Assembly (NCBI RefSeq): GCF_900115565.1 | Contig: NZ_FOWW01000002.1 | Location: 545,160-609,159, forward strand | Length of the DNA: 64,000 bases | Direction: 5' to 3' | From: Amycolatopsis arida | GTDB taxonomy: Bacteria; Actinomycetota; Actinomycetes; Mycobacteriales; Pseudonocardiaceae | Shown: in pieces, positions 42,150 to 51,337 of the stretch | Layout: each line of letters begins with the position of its first letter | How positions within the stretch are numbered: the stretch's first letter is position 1 | Translations under genes and position numbers: made by a program | The notes under the pieces: generated by a model | Databases searched by the model: none | What the model was told of the DNA's origin: nothing | Seen by the model: the letters and a program-made list of their open reading frames with translations, nothing else

Positions 42150-43067
42150 ATGAGCGGGACTGGTGTCCGGCTCGGCGCCCTGGTGTTGCCGGAACATTCC
42201 GGACGCACCGGAGCCCAGGTGTGGCGCAGGGTCGAGGAGCTCGGCTTCGCCCACGTCTGGACCCTCGACCACCTGTCCTGGCGCTCCCTGCGTGACCGGC
42301 CCTGGTTCGACGCGATGATCACCATCGCCACCGCGGCCTGCGTCACCACGACACCGGCGTTGGGCGTACTGGTCACCACACCGAACTTCCGCCACCCGGT
42401 GCTCACGGCCAGGCAGGCGATGTCGCTGGACCAGTCGAGCGAGGGACGTTTCGTGCTGGGCGTCGGCGCGGGTTCCGGGGGACCCGACAGCAGCGCCCTC
42501 GGCGAGGCGGAGCCCTCCCCCGCGGTGCGGGCCGCGCGGTTCGGCGAGTTCGTGACACTGGTGGACCGGCTGCTGCGCGACCCGGTGACCACGGTCGCGG
42601 GCACGCACTTCACGGCGCAGGACGTGCGGATGATCCCCGGCTGCCTACAGCGGCCCCGGGTTCCGCTCGCCATCGCGGCAGCGGGCCCGCAGGGCATGCG
42701 ACTGGCCGCGGAGTTCGGCGACTTCTGGGTGACCATCGGCGATGCCCGTGCGCCGGGGGGACAGGGCGAGGACTCGGCCTTCCGCACCCTACGGCGTCAG
42801 GTCGACCGCCTCGCGCAGGCGTGCGACGCGGTGGGCAGACCGGTCGGCAGCCTGCGCAAGCTGGTCAACCTGAGCCGGGTGGCGCCGGATCCGTACGGTT
42901 CGCCCGAGCGGCTGGCCGACCTGACGGGACGTTGTGCCGCACTGGGGTTCACCGACATCGTCGTGGCCTACCCGCGCGGTGAGGGTGTGTTCGCGGGGGA
43001 TCTACGCGAGTTCGAGGATGCGGTCACCCACGTCGTGGGCAGCTCCGATCGGGAAGGGACGTACTGA
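42150..43067 (+). CDS. LLM-class flavin/F420-dependent oxidoreductase
   Basis: A 305-residue TIM-barrel monooxygenase or dehydrogenase of the bacterial luciferase family using FMN or F420. Signatures are GFAHVWTLDHLSWRSL, the LGVLVTTPNFRHPVLTARQA strand and SLDQSSEGRFVLGVGAGSG. The reaction is unknown. Its stop and the asnB start share one base (TGATG), so translation is coupled to amidotransferase synthesis. Confidence 0.88.
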   Translation: MSGTGVRLGALVLPEHSGRTGAQVWRRVEELGFAHVWTLDHLSWRSLRDRPWFDAMITIATAACVTTTPALGVLVTTPNFRHPVLTARQAMSLDQSSEGRFVLGVGAGSGGPDSSALGEAEPSPAVRAARFGEFVTLVDRLLRDPVTTVAGTHFTAQDVRMIPGCLQRPRVPLAIAAAGPQGMRLAAEFGDFWVTIGDARAPGGQGEDSAFRTLRRQVDRLAQACDAVGRPVGSLRKLVNLSRVAPDPYGSPERLADLTGRCAALGFTDIVVAYPRGEGVFAGDLREFEDAVTHVVGSSDREGTY

Positions 43068-44896
43068 TGTGTGGCATTGTCGGTTGGCTCGACTTCGCTC
43101 GAGATCTTCGCCGTGAGCAGGACGTCCTCGACACGATGACCGACACGATGGCCGACCGTGGTCCCGACGACCGGGGCACGTGGCTGAGCCCGCACGTGGC
43201 GCTCGGGCACCGGCGACTGGCGGTGATCGACGTGGCCGGTGGCGCGCAGCCGATGACGGCCGACGTGGGGCCGGACGGGTCTCCCGTGGTCCTGGTGTAC
43301 TCCGGAGAGGTGTACAACTTCCGCGAGCTGCGTGCCCATCTCACCCAACTGGGCCACCGGTTCAGCACCCGATCGGACACCGAAGTGGTGCTGCGCGCCT
43401 ACCTGGAATGGGGCGCAGGCTGCGTCGAGCGACTCAACGGGATGTTCGCGTTCGCGGTGTGGGACTCCGTCCGGGAGAAGCTGCTGCTCGCCAGGGACCG
43501 GCTGGGCATTAAGCCGCTGTACTACGCCCCGGGGCCGAGCGGCGTGCTGTTCGCCTCCGAGCCCAAGGGTGTGCTGGCGAACCCCCATTTCACCCCGAGC
43601 CTGTCGCTGGAGGCCCTGCCGATCCTGTTCAACCCCCGGCTGGCCCTGCCCGGCGAGACGCCGATCGACGGCTTGCGCGAGGTCAAGCCAGGCCATGTGG
43701 TGCGGATCGACCGGCGGGGATGCTACGAGTACCCGTACTGGCGCCTGGTCAGCAGGGAGCACACCGACGACCTCGCCACGACCGTGCGGACCGTTCGGGA
43801 GCTGCTCGAGGACATCGTCGAGCGGCAGCTGGTCGCCGACGTGCCGCGGGCGGCGATGCTGTCCGGCGGCCTGGACTCCAGCGCGATCGCGGCGCTGGCC
43901 GCGCGGAGCCTGGCCCGCTCCGGAGAGGGCCCGCTGGTGACCTACTCCGTCCGCTTCGACGGGGAGGAGGAGAACTTCCGGTCCACCTCACTACGGCCCG
44001 AGCGGGACTCACCGTACGCGGCCATGGTCGCCCGGCACATCGGCGCCGACCATGTCGAGGTCGTGCTGAAGGCCGGCGACGTCGCCGAGGCGATCCCCAG
44101 TGCTCGCCGGGCTCGCGACCTGCCCAGCATCGGGCAGTTCGACGCCTCGATGTATCTCATGTTCGCCGCCCTCCGCGAACGATCTACCGTCGCGCTGTCC
44201 GGTGAAGCCGCCGATGAGCTCTTCGGTGGTTACCCCTGGTTCCACGACCCCGGCACCGTCTGGCGCGAGACGTTCCCGTGGCTCGGCGACGCCCCGCGGC
44301 TGACCGACTGCCTCGCCGAGGACGTGCGACAGGAACTGCGCCCCGGCGAACTGGAGGCCGACCGGTACTCGACCCTGCGTGCGCAGGTCCCCAGGTTGCC
44401 CGGGGAGGACGGGGTGAACGCGCGGATGCGCGAAGTGCTGTTCTTCAGCTCACAGGGGCCGCTGTCGATGCTCCTCGACCGCAAAGACCGGATGAGCATG
44501 GCGGTTGGGCTGGAAGTACGGGTGCCCTTCTGCGACCATCGGCTGCTGGAGTACGTCTGGAACGTGCCCTGGTCGATGAAGATCGCCGACGGCCGGGAGA
44601 AGAGCCTGCTCCGCATGGCGGTGGCGGACCTGCTGCCCGAAGACGTGCTCCTGCGCCCGAAAAGTGCCTATCCGGCCATGCACGACCCGGCCCACGACGA
44701 CGCCATCCGCGCCGCGGCACGGGACATGGTGGACGACTGCTCCTCGCCGCTGTGGGAGCTGCTCGATCGGCACAAGGTCCTCGAGCTCACCGACCGGCGG
44801 GCACCGACGATGACCCATGCCAGCACCGCGCACCTGCTGATCCCGCTGGTGGAACTGGACGTCTGGATGCGCGAACACCGACTCAGCGTGGCCTGA
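43067..44896 (+). CDS. Asparagine synthetase B-type amidotransferase
   Basis: A 609-residue class II glutamine amidotransferase/synthetase. The N-terminal domain starts MCGIVGW with the nucleophilic Cys2, and contains DRGPDDRGTWLS and YSGEVYNFRELRAHL. The synthetase domain has the PP-loop AAMLSGGLDSSAIAALAARS and STVALSGEAADELFGGYPWF. It forms amides from a carboxylate, ATP and glutamine. Position as the last gene of a biosynthetic operon suggests a dedicated tailoring role rather than asparagine supply. Cys2 argues against a beta-lactam synthetase, which has lost glutaminase activity. Confidence 0.93.
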   Translation: MCGIVGWLDFARDLRREQDVLDTMTDTMADRGPDDRGTWLSPHVALGHRRLAVIDVAGGAQPMTADVGPDGSPVVLVYSGEVYNFRELRAHLTQLGHRFSTRSDTEVVLRAYLEWGAGCVERLNGMFAFAVWDSVREKLLLARDRLGIKPLYYAPGPSGVLFASEPKGVLANPHFTPSLSLEALPILFNPRLALPGETPIDGLREVKPGHVVRIDRRGCYEYPYWRLVSREHTDDLATTVRTVRELLEDIVERQLVADVPRAAMLSGGLDSSAIAALAARSLARSGEGPLVTYSVRFDGEEENFRSTSLRPERDSPYAAMVARHIGADHVEVVLKAGDVAEAIPSARRARDLPSIGQFDASMYLMFAALRERSTVALSGEAADELFGGYPWFHDPGTVWRETFPWLGDAPRLTDCLAEDVRQELRPGELEADRYSTLRAQVPRLPGEDGVNARMREVLFFSSQGPLSMLLDRKDRMSMAVGLEVRVPFCDHRLLEYVWNVPWSMKIADGREKSLLRMAVADLLPEDVLLRPKSAYPAMHDPAHDDAIRAAARDMVDDCSSPLWELLDRHKVLELTDRRAPTMTHASTAHLLIPLVELDVWMREHRLSVA

Positions 44897-44996
44897 CCCG
44901 TGCCGGCCGGCCGCGTCCCACCCGGCGCCGACCTGGCCGGCTGCCGTCCCGGAACGTCGCCAAGCCGGGTCCGGCGAACCCTTCCCGATCACCGCA

Positions 44997-46262
44997 CTAG
45001 TCGAGGGAAAGAGTGATGTCCTCTTCCTTCAGCGAGTAGCATTCGCGATCGAGCAAACTGTTGATGATCGTGGCGCTTCGCCACGCCGCGAGGCTCAGGT
45101 TCGGGTCCGCCACGCCGTGGCTTGTCCGCGCACCGTTCTGCACGTAGATCCTGTTGGTGTCCGGGCCGTCCCACGGCACCCGGTAGTCCCGCGCCACCTG
45201 GTACCCGTCGTCCGTGCGCGGCATCCTGTCGTGCAGCGGCTCCATGAAACTCGGCAACCGCGGCGTGAACCCGGTCGCGAGAACGACCACGTCACACAGG
45301 ATCGGCCGCTCGCGACCGGTGACGGTGTCCAGCAGTGCGCCGCGAAACGCGCCGGACACCTCGGCGAGCTCCGACAGCTCCACGCCGGCCAGCAGCTGGT
45401 GGCTGAACTGATCGGAGGTCAGGTAGTCGATCTCGTACAGCCGCTTGTACACCAGCGCGAGAAGTTCCCGCGTGACACCGCAGACGGCGGCTCGCTGCCT
45501 GCCGAGCAGGGTGGACCGCTGCTCACTGGACAGCTCGTAGAAGTACCTGACGTAGCTGGGGTTGAACCAGTCATTGGCGAACGGCGAGTCGTCGAGCGGT
45601 GAGAACCCGTCGCGCCCGGTGACCCACGTCAGCCGTCGCGGCAGACCCGTTCTGCCGGACAGCATGTCCAGCGCCACCTCCGCGCCGCTCTGCCCGCCGC
45701 CGACGAGCAGAACATGTTTGCCGGACAGCGGAAGCCCCTGGTCGAGGTGCCGCGAGGCGTGCCAGAGGCGAGAGCTCACGATGCCGCGGACGCACTCCGG
45801 CTGGGAGGGGACCTGCCCCACGCCGAGGACGAGGTTGTCGGCGTGCCACTGCCCGCGGCCGGTCCGGACGACGAATCCGCGGCCGTCATGGTCCACGGCC
45901 TGGACGGTTTCGTCGAGATAGACGCCCAGTAGCTGCGCGGCCCACGTGAAGTACTGATCGAACTCCTTCCTGCTCACGTAGTCCACGTTCGCGATGAGAT
46001 GCCGGTACAGCCTCCCGTTCTCGTGCAGGAAGTTGAGAAAGCTGAACCGGCTGCGGGGATCCACCAGACTGACGAGATCCTTCACGCCACTCACCTGCAG
46101 TCGCGAATTGCTCCACAGCAGACCCGGATGCCACGACACCGACTTCCGGGACTCCACCAGTGCGACGGAGAGATCGCTGAAGGGATCCGCCAGTGCCGCC
46201 AAGCTCAAGTTGGCGGGTCCGGCGCCGATGGCGAGAACGTTGGTGGAGCGCTGACGATCCAT
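44997..46262 (-). CDS. SidA/IucD/PvdA-type L-ornithine/L-lysine N-monooxygenase
   Basis: A 421-residue flavoprotein that hydroxylates a primary amine using FAD, NADPH and O2. It shows the FAD motif LAIGAGPANLSLAAL, the WHPGLLWSNSRLQVSGVKDL substrate region, the NADPH motif HVLLVGGGQSGAEVALDML, and ATGFTPRLPSF. ATG at 46262 has GGGAG 11 bp upstream; GTG 46274 does not. Such enzymes make hydroxamate siderophores or start N-N and N-O bonds in natural products. It is third in an operon with a PLP enzyme and an OsmC-like protein; no siderophore acyl-transferase of the IucB type is present. Confidence 0.9.
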   Translation of the reverse strand: MDRQRSTNVLAIGAGPANLSLAALADPFSDLSVALVESRKSVSWHPGLLWSNSRLQVSGVKDLVSLVDPRSRFSFLNFLHENGRLYRHLIANVDYVSRKEFDQYFTWAAQLLGVYLDETVQAVDHDGRGFVVRTGRGQWHADNLVLGVGQVPSQPECVRGIVSSRLWHASRHLDQGLPLSGKHVLLVGGGQSGAEVALDMLSGRTGLPRRLTWVTGRDGFSPLDDSPFANDWFNPSYVRYFYELSSEQRSTLLGRQRAAVCGVTRELLALVYKRLYEIDYLTSDQFSHQLLAGVELSELAEVSGAFRGALLDTVTGRERPILCDVVVLATGFTPRLPSFMEPLHDRMPRTDDGYQVARDYRVPWDGPDTNRIYVQNGARTSHGVADPNLSLAAWRSATIINSLLDRECYSLKEEDITLSLD

Positions 46263-46308
46263 GGTGAGAACCACTCCCTAGAGAACGACCACGTCCGCAC
46301 CCACCGGT

Positions 46309-47370
46309 TCAGGACGCGGCTCTGCCTCGTTGCCAGCTCGGAGCCCGGTAGATCGGAGGTTTCAGCGAAACACCCACGGCTTGGCGCCGGCAGATCAAGT
46401 TGCTCACCTCGGACTGTTCGACAGCGGTTCTCGCGATACTGAGCAGGTCTGGTTCGTCCTCGAGGTTCCCCGGAACCGAGATGGTGCAGCCGACGTCCTG
46501 CAGATGGACGATGGCAGCAGGATCCGCATGGAGCAGCCCCCGGATATCGACGCCCCCCGCGGCGGCTACCTCCCACCTGAGCTGCCGTCCGAGATGCTCG
46601 CGCGACAGCCGTCCCAGATTGGCCGCCACGTCCGAGGCCATTCCCATCAACAGATGCTCCTGGGGATTCGGTCCCCAGTCGACACCTGTCGTCTGCTTCG
46701 GAGAGTCGATTCGCAGGGGCGGGCCCGTCGCCGGCACCGGATACGACTCCAGCTGGACGCCGCTGATCCACCGCACCCGGCGCCTGGCGGGCCGGTGGCG
46801 GGATGCGAAGGGTTCGACACCGGAAAGCCTCTCGTGCACCACGTGGCCTGAGCCGTCCGCGTAGTGCACGTCCAGCGGGATCTCTGCCGTCAAGGTCTTG
46901 TGGTTGGGGCTGTGGTTCTGGACCTGGTCGAGCAGTTCGGCGATGAGCCGGTGACCAGCCGGGCCGCCGACCTCGAACTGGCAGTTCACCGTGTGCCCCG
47001 ACCGCCCCTCGGCGGCGCCGTACTCGATCAGCATCTCGACGGTGTCGAAGACGACGCCCCGCGCGCTTCCGCCGCCGACCAGCGTCTTCAGCGAGCAGGA
47101 TGCGATGCCGGTGAGCGCCAGATCGATGGGCGCCGGCTCGTCGCTGGCGGCGGGCGGCTCGTCGCCGTCCTGCCCGGGATCGCACAGATCCAGGGAAAAG
47201 GCACGGGCCGACTTGACCCTGCCCAGCAACGCGGGCCCGTTCCGGGCGGACAGTCCGCGGCGTGGGGAGTAATGTGCCTTTCCCTGGTAGGCGTACCAGG
47301 CCTCGGCGGGATCATCGCGTGTTTCGTGTACCACTTCACTGAAGCCGGCCGTGTTGAAGCTGTTCCTCAT
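46309..47370 (-). CDS. Tandem OsmC-like domain protein
   Basis: A 353-residue protein with two OsmC-fold regions. The first is around PIDLALTGIASCSLKTLVGG and NHSPNHKTLTAEIPLDV (residues about 75-165). The second is around DWGPNPQEHLLMGMASDVAA and EVSNLICRRQAVGVSL (residues about 225-345). OsmC peroxidases use two cysteines; here only the first domain keeps one (ASCSLKT), the partner being replaced by Ser, and the second domain has neither. It is therefore unlikely to be a peroxidase and may have been recruited for another step. Its ATG overlaps the PLP-enzyme stop (ATGA). Confidence 0.7.
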   Translation of the reverse strand: MRNSFNTAGFSEVVHETRDDPAEAWYAYQGKAHYSPRRGLSARNGPALLGRVKSARAFSLDLCDPGQDGDEPPAASDEPAPIDLALTGIASCSLKTLVGGGSARGVVFDTVEMLIEYGAAEGRSGHTVNCQFEVGGPAGHRLIAELLDQVQNHSPNHKTLTAEIPLDVHYADGSGHVVHERLSGVEPFASRHRPARRRVRWISGVQLESYPVPATGPPLRIDSPKQTTGVDWGPNPQEHLLMGMASDVAANLGRLSREHLGRQLRWEVAAAGGVDIRGLLHADPAAIVHLQDVGCTISVPGNLEDEPDLLSIARTAVEQSEVSNLICRRQAVGVSLKPPIYRAPSWQRGRAAS

Positions 47371-48782
47371 CGCACGCCTTCCTCGTCGAGCGCGTCGAGT
47401 GCGTGCCGAAGATCGCCGATCAGGTCCCGTGCGTTCTCGATTCCCGCGGAGAACCTGACGAGCCCGGGATTGATCCCGATGAGAGACATCTGCCGCGTGG
47501 TCAGCGAGCTGTGCGAGGTGTTGCTCGGCATGCTCACGAGTGACTCGACGCCACCGAGGCTCGTCGCGACGTAGGGCACCGTCAGGTTCCTCATGAACGC
47601 CAGTGCCGCGGCGTCCCCGCCGTTGACCTCGAAGCTGACCATCCCGCCGTAGCCACGGTAGTCCGCGTGCTCGAGGTCGGCATACCGGTCGCCACCGAGC
47701 GCCGGGTGGTACACCTCGGCCACCCGCTCGTGCGAAGCGAGGAACTTCGCGATCTCGCGGGCGTTGTCGTTCTGCTTCTCGATGCGAAGGGGCAGGGTCT
47801 TGATGCCCCGCTCGAGCAGGAAGCAGGACAGTGGTTCCAGAGTTCCGCCGAACCGCAGTGTCTGGGCCCAGATCCGGTCGAGGAACTTGCGCCGCCCAGC
47901 GGCCGCGCCCGCGGTCAGGTCGCTGTGACCGGCGAGGTACTTCGTCGCGCTGTGAATGACCACGTCGGCGCCCAGCGCCAGCGGCTGCATCAGGACGGGC
48001 GTGAGGAAGGTGTTGTCGACAACGAGAAGCGCGTTGGCGGCCGCGGCTATGCCGGCGATCTGGCGTATCGCGGGAGCCTTGAGCAGCGGGTTGGTCAGTG
48101 CCTCGAAGAACAGGACCTGCGTTTCCGGCCGTACCGCGGATCGAATCGCCTCGATGTCGGTCGGATCGACGAAGGTGACCTCGCGGCCGGCCGAAGGCAT
48201 GTCCTCACGGAGCAGGTTGTAGGTTCCGCCGTATACGTCGTAGGCGGAGATAATGTGGCTTCCGGAGTTGGTGAGCGCGTATATCGTGTTCGCGATGGCG
48301 CTCATTCCGGATGAGGTCACCAGGGCGCTTTCCGCACCTTCCAGGGCGGCAATCTTCTCCTGGACGGACCACTGGGACGGGTTTCCGTAGCGGGTGTAAA
48401 TCGGTACGTCACGTAGCGCGCCGTCGGAGAACGCGCCGTAGCTGGCATCGTCGAGCAGGAAGGTGCTCGTCTGGAAGATCGGTGTTCCGACGCTGCCCGT
48501 GATGGGGTCCTCGTAGGTGCCGGCGTGTACCGCGAGCGTCTCGGGCGACAGCGATCGGGGAAGAACCTTGTGCTGGGCGGAGATCGGACCGGCGCTTCGC
48601 CTACGGGTGAGTTCGCCGAACCAGTGGGCCGCACCGTTGCTGCCTTCGTCGAATCCGATCGCGGTCCGATTCGGTTGGGTCACGGTGTCCCCCGGTGTCT
48701 CGCTCGGCGTGTGCTCATCTGGCGACTGCCGAATCTTCGGTGCCCGAACGCACGGTGTCCTCCCGACACTCCTCGACGTCAT
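47367..48782 (-). CDS. Cys/Met-metabolism PLP-dependent lyase or synthase
   Basis: A fold-type I PLP enzyme of the cystathionine gamma-lyase/gamma-synthase family, about 471 residues with a roughly 60-residue N-terminal extension. Signatures are SLSPETLAVHAGTYEDPITG, IYTRYGNPSQWSVQEKIAAL, ALVTSSGMSAIANTIYAL, the PLP lysine in VIHSATKYLAGHSDLTAG, and RFSAGIENARDLI. It may mobilise sulfur, or do gamma-substitution on a homoserine-type amino acid. ATG 48782 is used, with GTG about 48682 as alternative. It leads the operon with the OsmC-like and SidA-like genes. Confidence 0.88.
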   Translation of the reverse strand: MTSRSVGRTPCVRAPKIRQSPDEHTPSETPGDTVTQPNRTAIGFDEGSNGAAHWFGELTRRRSAGPISAQHKVLPRSLSPETLAVHAGTYEDPITGSVGTPIFQTSTFLLDDASYGAFSDGALRDVPIYTRYGNPSQWSVQEKIAALEGAESALVTSSGMSAIANTIYALTNSGSHIISAYDVYGGTYNLLREDMPSAGREVTFVDPTDIEAIRSAVRPETQVLFFEALTNPLLKAPAIRQIAGIAAAANALLVVDNTFLTPVLMQPLALGADVVIHSATKYLAGHSDLTAGAAAGRRKFLDRIWAQTLRFGGTLEPLSCFLLERGIKTLPLRIEKQNDNAREIAKFLASHERVAEVYHPALGGDRYADLEHADYRGYGGMVSFEVNGGDAAALAFMRNLTVPYVATSLGGVESLVSMPSNTSHSSLTTRQMSLIGINPGLVRFSAGIENARDLIGDLRHALDALDEEGVR

Positions 48783-48817
48783 TCCATTTCATCCTCGGCG
48801 TTGTTGGGGTCGCCGGG

Positions 48818-48832
48818 CATCTTCTGGCTTGC
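48818..48832 (+). promoter_or_regulatory. Cluster motif copy 1
   Basis: CATCTTCTGGCTTGC, 56 bp before the methyltransferase ATG and 36 bp upstream of the divergent PLP-enzyme start. Near-identical copies are at 58365-58379 and 62343-62357. Confidence 0.6.
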
Positions 48833-48887
48833 TGTTCCTTGGCACGGGGGTAGCCGCACGGGTATCGGGGCGCGCAGGATATCGAGC

Positions 48888-49664
48888 ATGTATACTGAGT
48901 CGGCGGCCTGGTATGACCGCCTTCACCGGAACAAGAACTATGCCGCTGAATCGCAGCGGATCGTCGGCCATGTGCGCCGGCTTCGGCCGAATGCCCGGAC
49001 GTTGCTCGACGTGGCGTGCGGCACGGGTGGACATCTTCAGCACCTCCGTACCGAGTTCACCTGCGAGGGCGTCGATGTGGAAGGCGGTCTCCTGGAGGTC
49101 GCCCGGCCACGGCTGCCGGATGTCCCGCTGACCCAGGCCGACATGACCGACTTCGACCTGGGACGCCGCTTCGACGTCGTCACCTGCTTGTACAGCGCGA
49201 TCGGCTACGTCCGCACCGTCGACCGGATGCGAGCGGCGTTGCGATGCATGGCCCGGCATCTCGAACCCGGCGGCGTCCTGATCGTCGAACCGTGGATCCA
49301 GCCCGATTCCGTGGTCGACGTGGAAGACAGATGGGTGGACGGCAGCAGCGCGGTCGTGGTCATCGAGGACGACGATCTCAAGCTCGTCCGGGTCCGGGTC
49401 TTTCGCAGCTATGGCTCGATGTCGGAGCTCACCATGCACTACGTCGCCGCGCGCGACGGCGAGATCGTGTCGGGGACGGAACGGCACCGGGTGGCCATGT
49501 TCACCCGCGAGGAGTTCTTCGCCGCCGCCGAGGCCGCCGGTCTGGCGGCACGGTGGTGCTGCGATGGGCTCACCGGTCGCGGGCTCCTGATCGGCGTGCG
49601 GACGGCGGAACCGTCGGCGGACCGGGAGCTGCCTACCGCACCCGGCACGCACACCAGCGTCTGA
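48888..49664 (+). CDS. SAM-dependent methyltransferase (DesVI-like)
   Basis: A 258-residue class I methyltransferase. The SAM motif is ARTLLDVACGTGGHLQHL, followed by LTQADMTDFDLGRRFDVVTC. The N-terminal YTESAAWYDRLHRNKNYAAE and the ending CDGLTGRGLLIGVR resemble amino-sugar N,N-dimethyltransferases of the DesVI/TylM1 type, so N-methylation is the best guess. It is divergent from the PLP-enzyme operon and convergent with the next gene. Confidence 0.85.
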   Translation: MYTESAAWYDRLHRNKNYAAESQRIVGHVRRLRPNARTLLDVACGTGGHLQHLRTEFTCEGVDVEGGLLEVARPRLPDVPLTQADMTDFDLGRRFDVVTCLYSAIGYVRTVDRMRAALRCMARHLEPGGVLIVEPWIQPDSVVDVEDRWVDGSSAVVVIEDDDLKLVRVRVFRSYGSMSELTMHYVAARDGEIVSGTERHRVAMFTREEFFAAAEAAGLAARWCCDGLTGRGLLIGVRTAEPSADRELPTAPGTHTSV

Positions 49665-49744
49665 CACCACGGGAAAGCCGCGCGCGAGCGGCCCGCCCGC
49701 CGGGGAGCTGTGCGCACCTGTGAGCGTCCGCGCGGAACCGGCCG

Positions 49745-51061
49745 TCAGGCAACCCTGATCGACGGCAGCCCGGCCCCCGCCGCCGTGAAGATCTCCCGGC
49801 GCAGGTCCGCGGCGTCGCCGACGCGTCGCAGCGACCGCTCCGGGATCGGGGTGTAGTCCGCTGCCGAGTAGGAGCCCGAGCCGTGCACGACGACCTCGTC
49901 GGCGTCCAGCAGGCCTCGGTCGATCGCGTTGAGAACCCCGGTCATCGCCAGCACCAGCGACCACTCGCGCAGGGAGCGCGGGTCGGCGGGCAGGTCGACC
50001 CCGGCGTTGGCCAGCAGGGTCGCGATCTGACCGTAGCGGTCGAGACATTCACGCAGCGAGACGACCACCCCGCCGCCGCCGTAGGTGCGGATGAGCTCGT
50101 TCATCGCGGGTGAGGTGACGGGCTTCCTGGTGTAGAAGGTGCTTTCCAGCTTCTCCGCGGGATCATAGGTGACCGCCGGATAGTGCGGTTCGCTGTCCTG
50201 GTGGAACAGCCCGGACACCGGGTCGAAGCGGTACTCGGGCGGCTCGATGCCGTAGAGCCCGCAGACCATGTCCGGGGTGGCCAGGTGCTGCACCAGGAGG
50301 TACCGCGGCGGCTCCGACGGCGGCAGCAGCGTGGTGCCGTAGTGGTGGCCGAGTAGCCCGAACGCGCTGGACACCGCGTGTGCGTGCACCCGGGTGGTGC
50401 CGGGCGCGGCCGGCAGCTCGGCATGTTCGGCGAACGCGCGGACCGTGTCCGCGCACTGGTAGTTCGCCAGGTCGAGGGTGTGCCAGAGACGGATTCCCCA
50501 GTGCGCGTAGAGATCCTCGGCGCACCCGGTCATCGCCTCGACGGCGACCGTCTTGACGTGCTCGGGGTTGGCCGGGTCCAGCACGCACATCGGGCTGGTC
50601 GGATCGTCGTCGAGCGCCGACGACCACAGCTTGGGGCGGGCCACGTCGGGGACGACGGTGACGATCCGTAGCTCGTCGTGACGGACGAGACCGTGGGCTC
50701 GTGCCCTCAGCACCGCGTCGCGGAGCGCGGTGGCCTTGTTCGCGGACGACGGCGTCAGGATCAGGACCCGTTCGCCGGTCGTCCTGATGTGCCGCACCGC
50801 GCGGGCGACGATCACCAGCGAGGCCAGGGTCTTCACCGTGCGGGTCGCCGGGTTGCCCATCAGGTCGAGCAGGGTCAGCCGGGTCCGGCCGGCCGTGCCG
50901 AGCTCGGCGAAACGCAGGTTCGCCGCGGCGAAGTACTCCGCGAGTTCCGGGGTCGGTTCGGGTAGTTCGAAGGCCGGCTCGAAGTCGGCGCTTGCCCGCC
51001 CTCGCGTACCCATCTCGGCTACCGCGCTCCGCAACTGGTTCTCGTACCGCAACGCGTTCAT
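49745..51061 (-). CDS. Protein with fold-type II PLP-enzyme features (DUF6002-like, tentative)
   Basis: A 438-residue cytosolic protein. The segment LMGNPATRTVKTLASLVIVA followed by ERVLILTPSSANKATALRDA resembles the lysine and phosphate-binding regions of threonine synthase or cysteine synthase-like enzymes (N-P-T...K, then P-S-S-x-N). Other expected motifs are not clear, so catalysis is uncertain. I recall similar proteins of unknown function in natural-product clusters. ATG 51061 follows AAGGAGTC. It is monocistronic or leads nothing obvious; its stop faces the methyltransferase. Confidence 0.6.
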   Translation of the reverse strand: MNALRYENQLRSAVAEMGTRGRASADFEPAFELPEPTPELAEYFAAANLRFAELGTAGRTRLTLLDLMGNPATRTVKTLASLVIVARAVRHIRTTGERVLILTPSSANKATALRDAVLRARAHGLVRHDELRIVTVVPDVARPKLWSSALDDDPTSPMCVLDPANPEHVKTVAVEAMTGCAEDLYAHWGIRLWHTLDLANYQCADTVRAFAEHAELPAAPGTTRVHAHAVSSAFGLLGHHYGTTLLPPSEPPRYLLVQHLATPDMVCGLYGIEPPEYRFDPVSGLFHQDSEPHYPAVTYDPAEKLESTFYTRKPVTSPAMNELIRTYGGGGVVVSLRECLDRYGQIATLLANAGVDLPADPRSLREWSLVLAMTGVLNAIDRGLLDADEVVVHGSGSYSAADYTPIPERSLRRVGDAADLRREIFTAAGAGLPSIRVA

Positions 51062-51337
51062 CCAGCGACTCCTTGCCGACGTGGTTCCCCGACCAGGATG
51101 GCCGTCCCACACCCTGGTTACCTCTCATGCATTGCGAACAGTGTCGATGTGAGCAGCGCACGAGCCGGACAGGCACCGAGTCCCGGCCGGGCGGATACCC
51201 GCACCCGGAAGCGGGCGTGGGAACATGCCCGACCGGCCCGTCCACCGTGCAGAGCAGCCGGTCCCGGCCCAGCCGCGACGGCATGATGGCCGCCGACACG
51301 ATGTTCACCGTCCTGCCGGCGGCCGCATGGCACTGCG

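Noticed and set aside
43067-44896. Beta-lactam synthetase
   Set aside because: The glutaminase Cys2 and surrounding motif are intact, as in true amidotransferases.
44997-46262. Hydroxamate siderophore cluster
   Set aside because: There is no IucA/IucC-type synthetase, no IucB-type acyltransferase and no siderophore receptor or ABC uptake gene nearby.
51062-51337. Cys-containing frame between the PLP-like gene and the multicopper oxidase
   Set aside because: No ribosome site, no motif and wrong codon bias; treated as intergenic.
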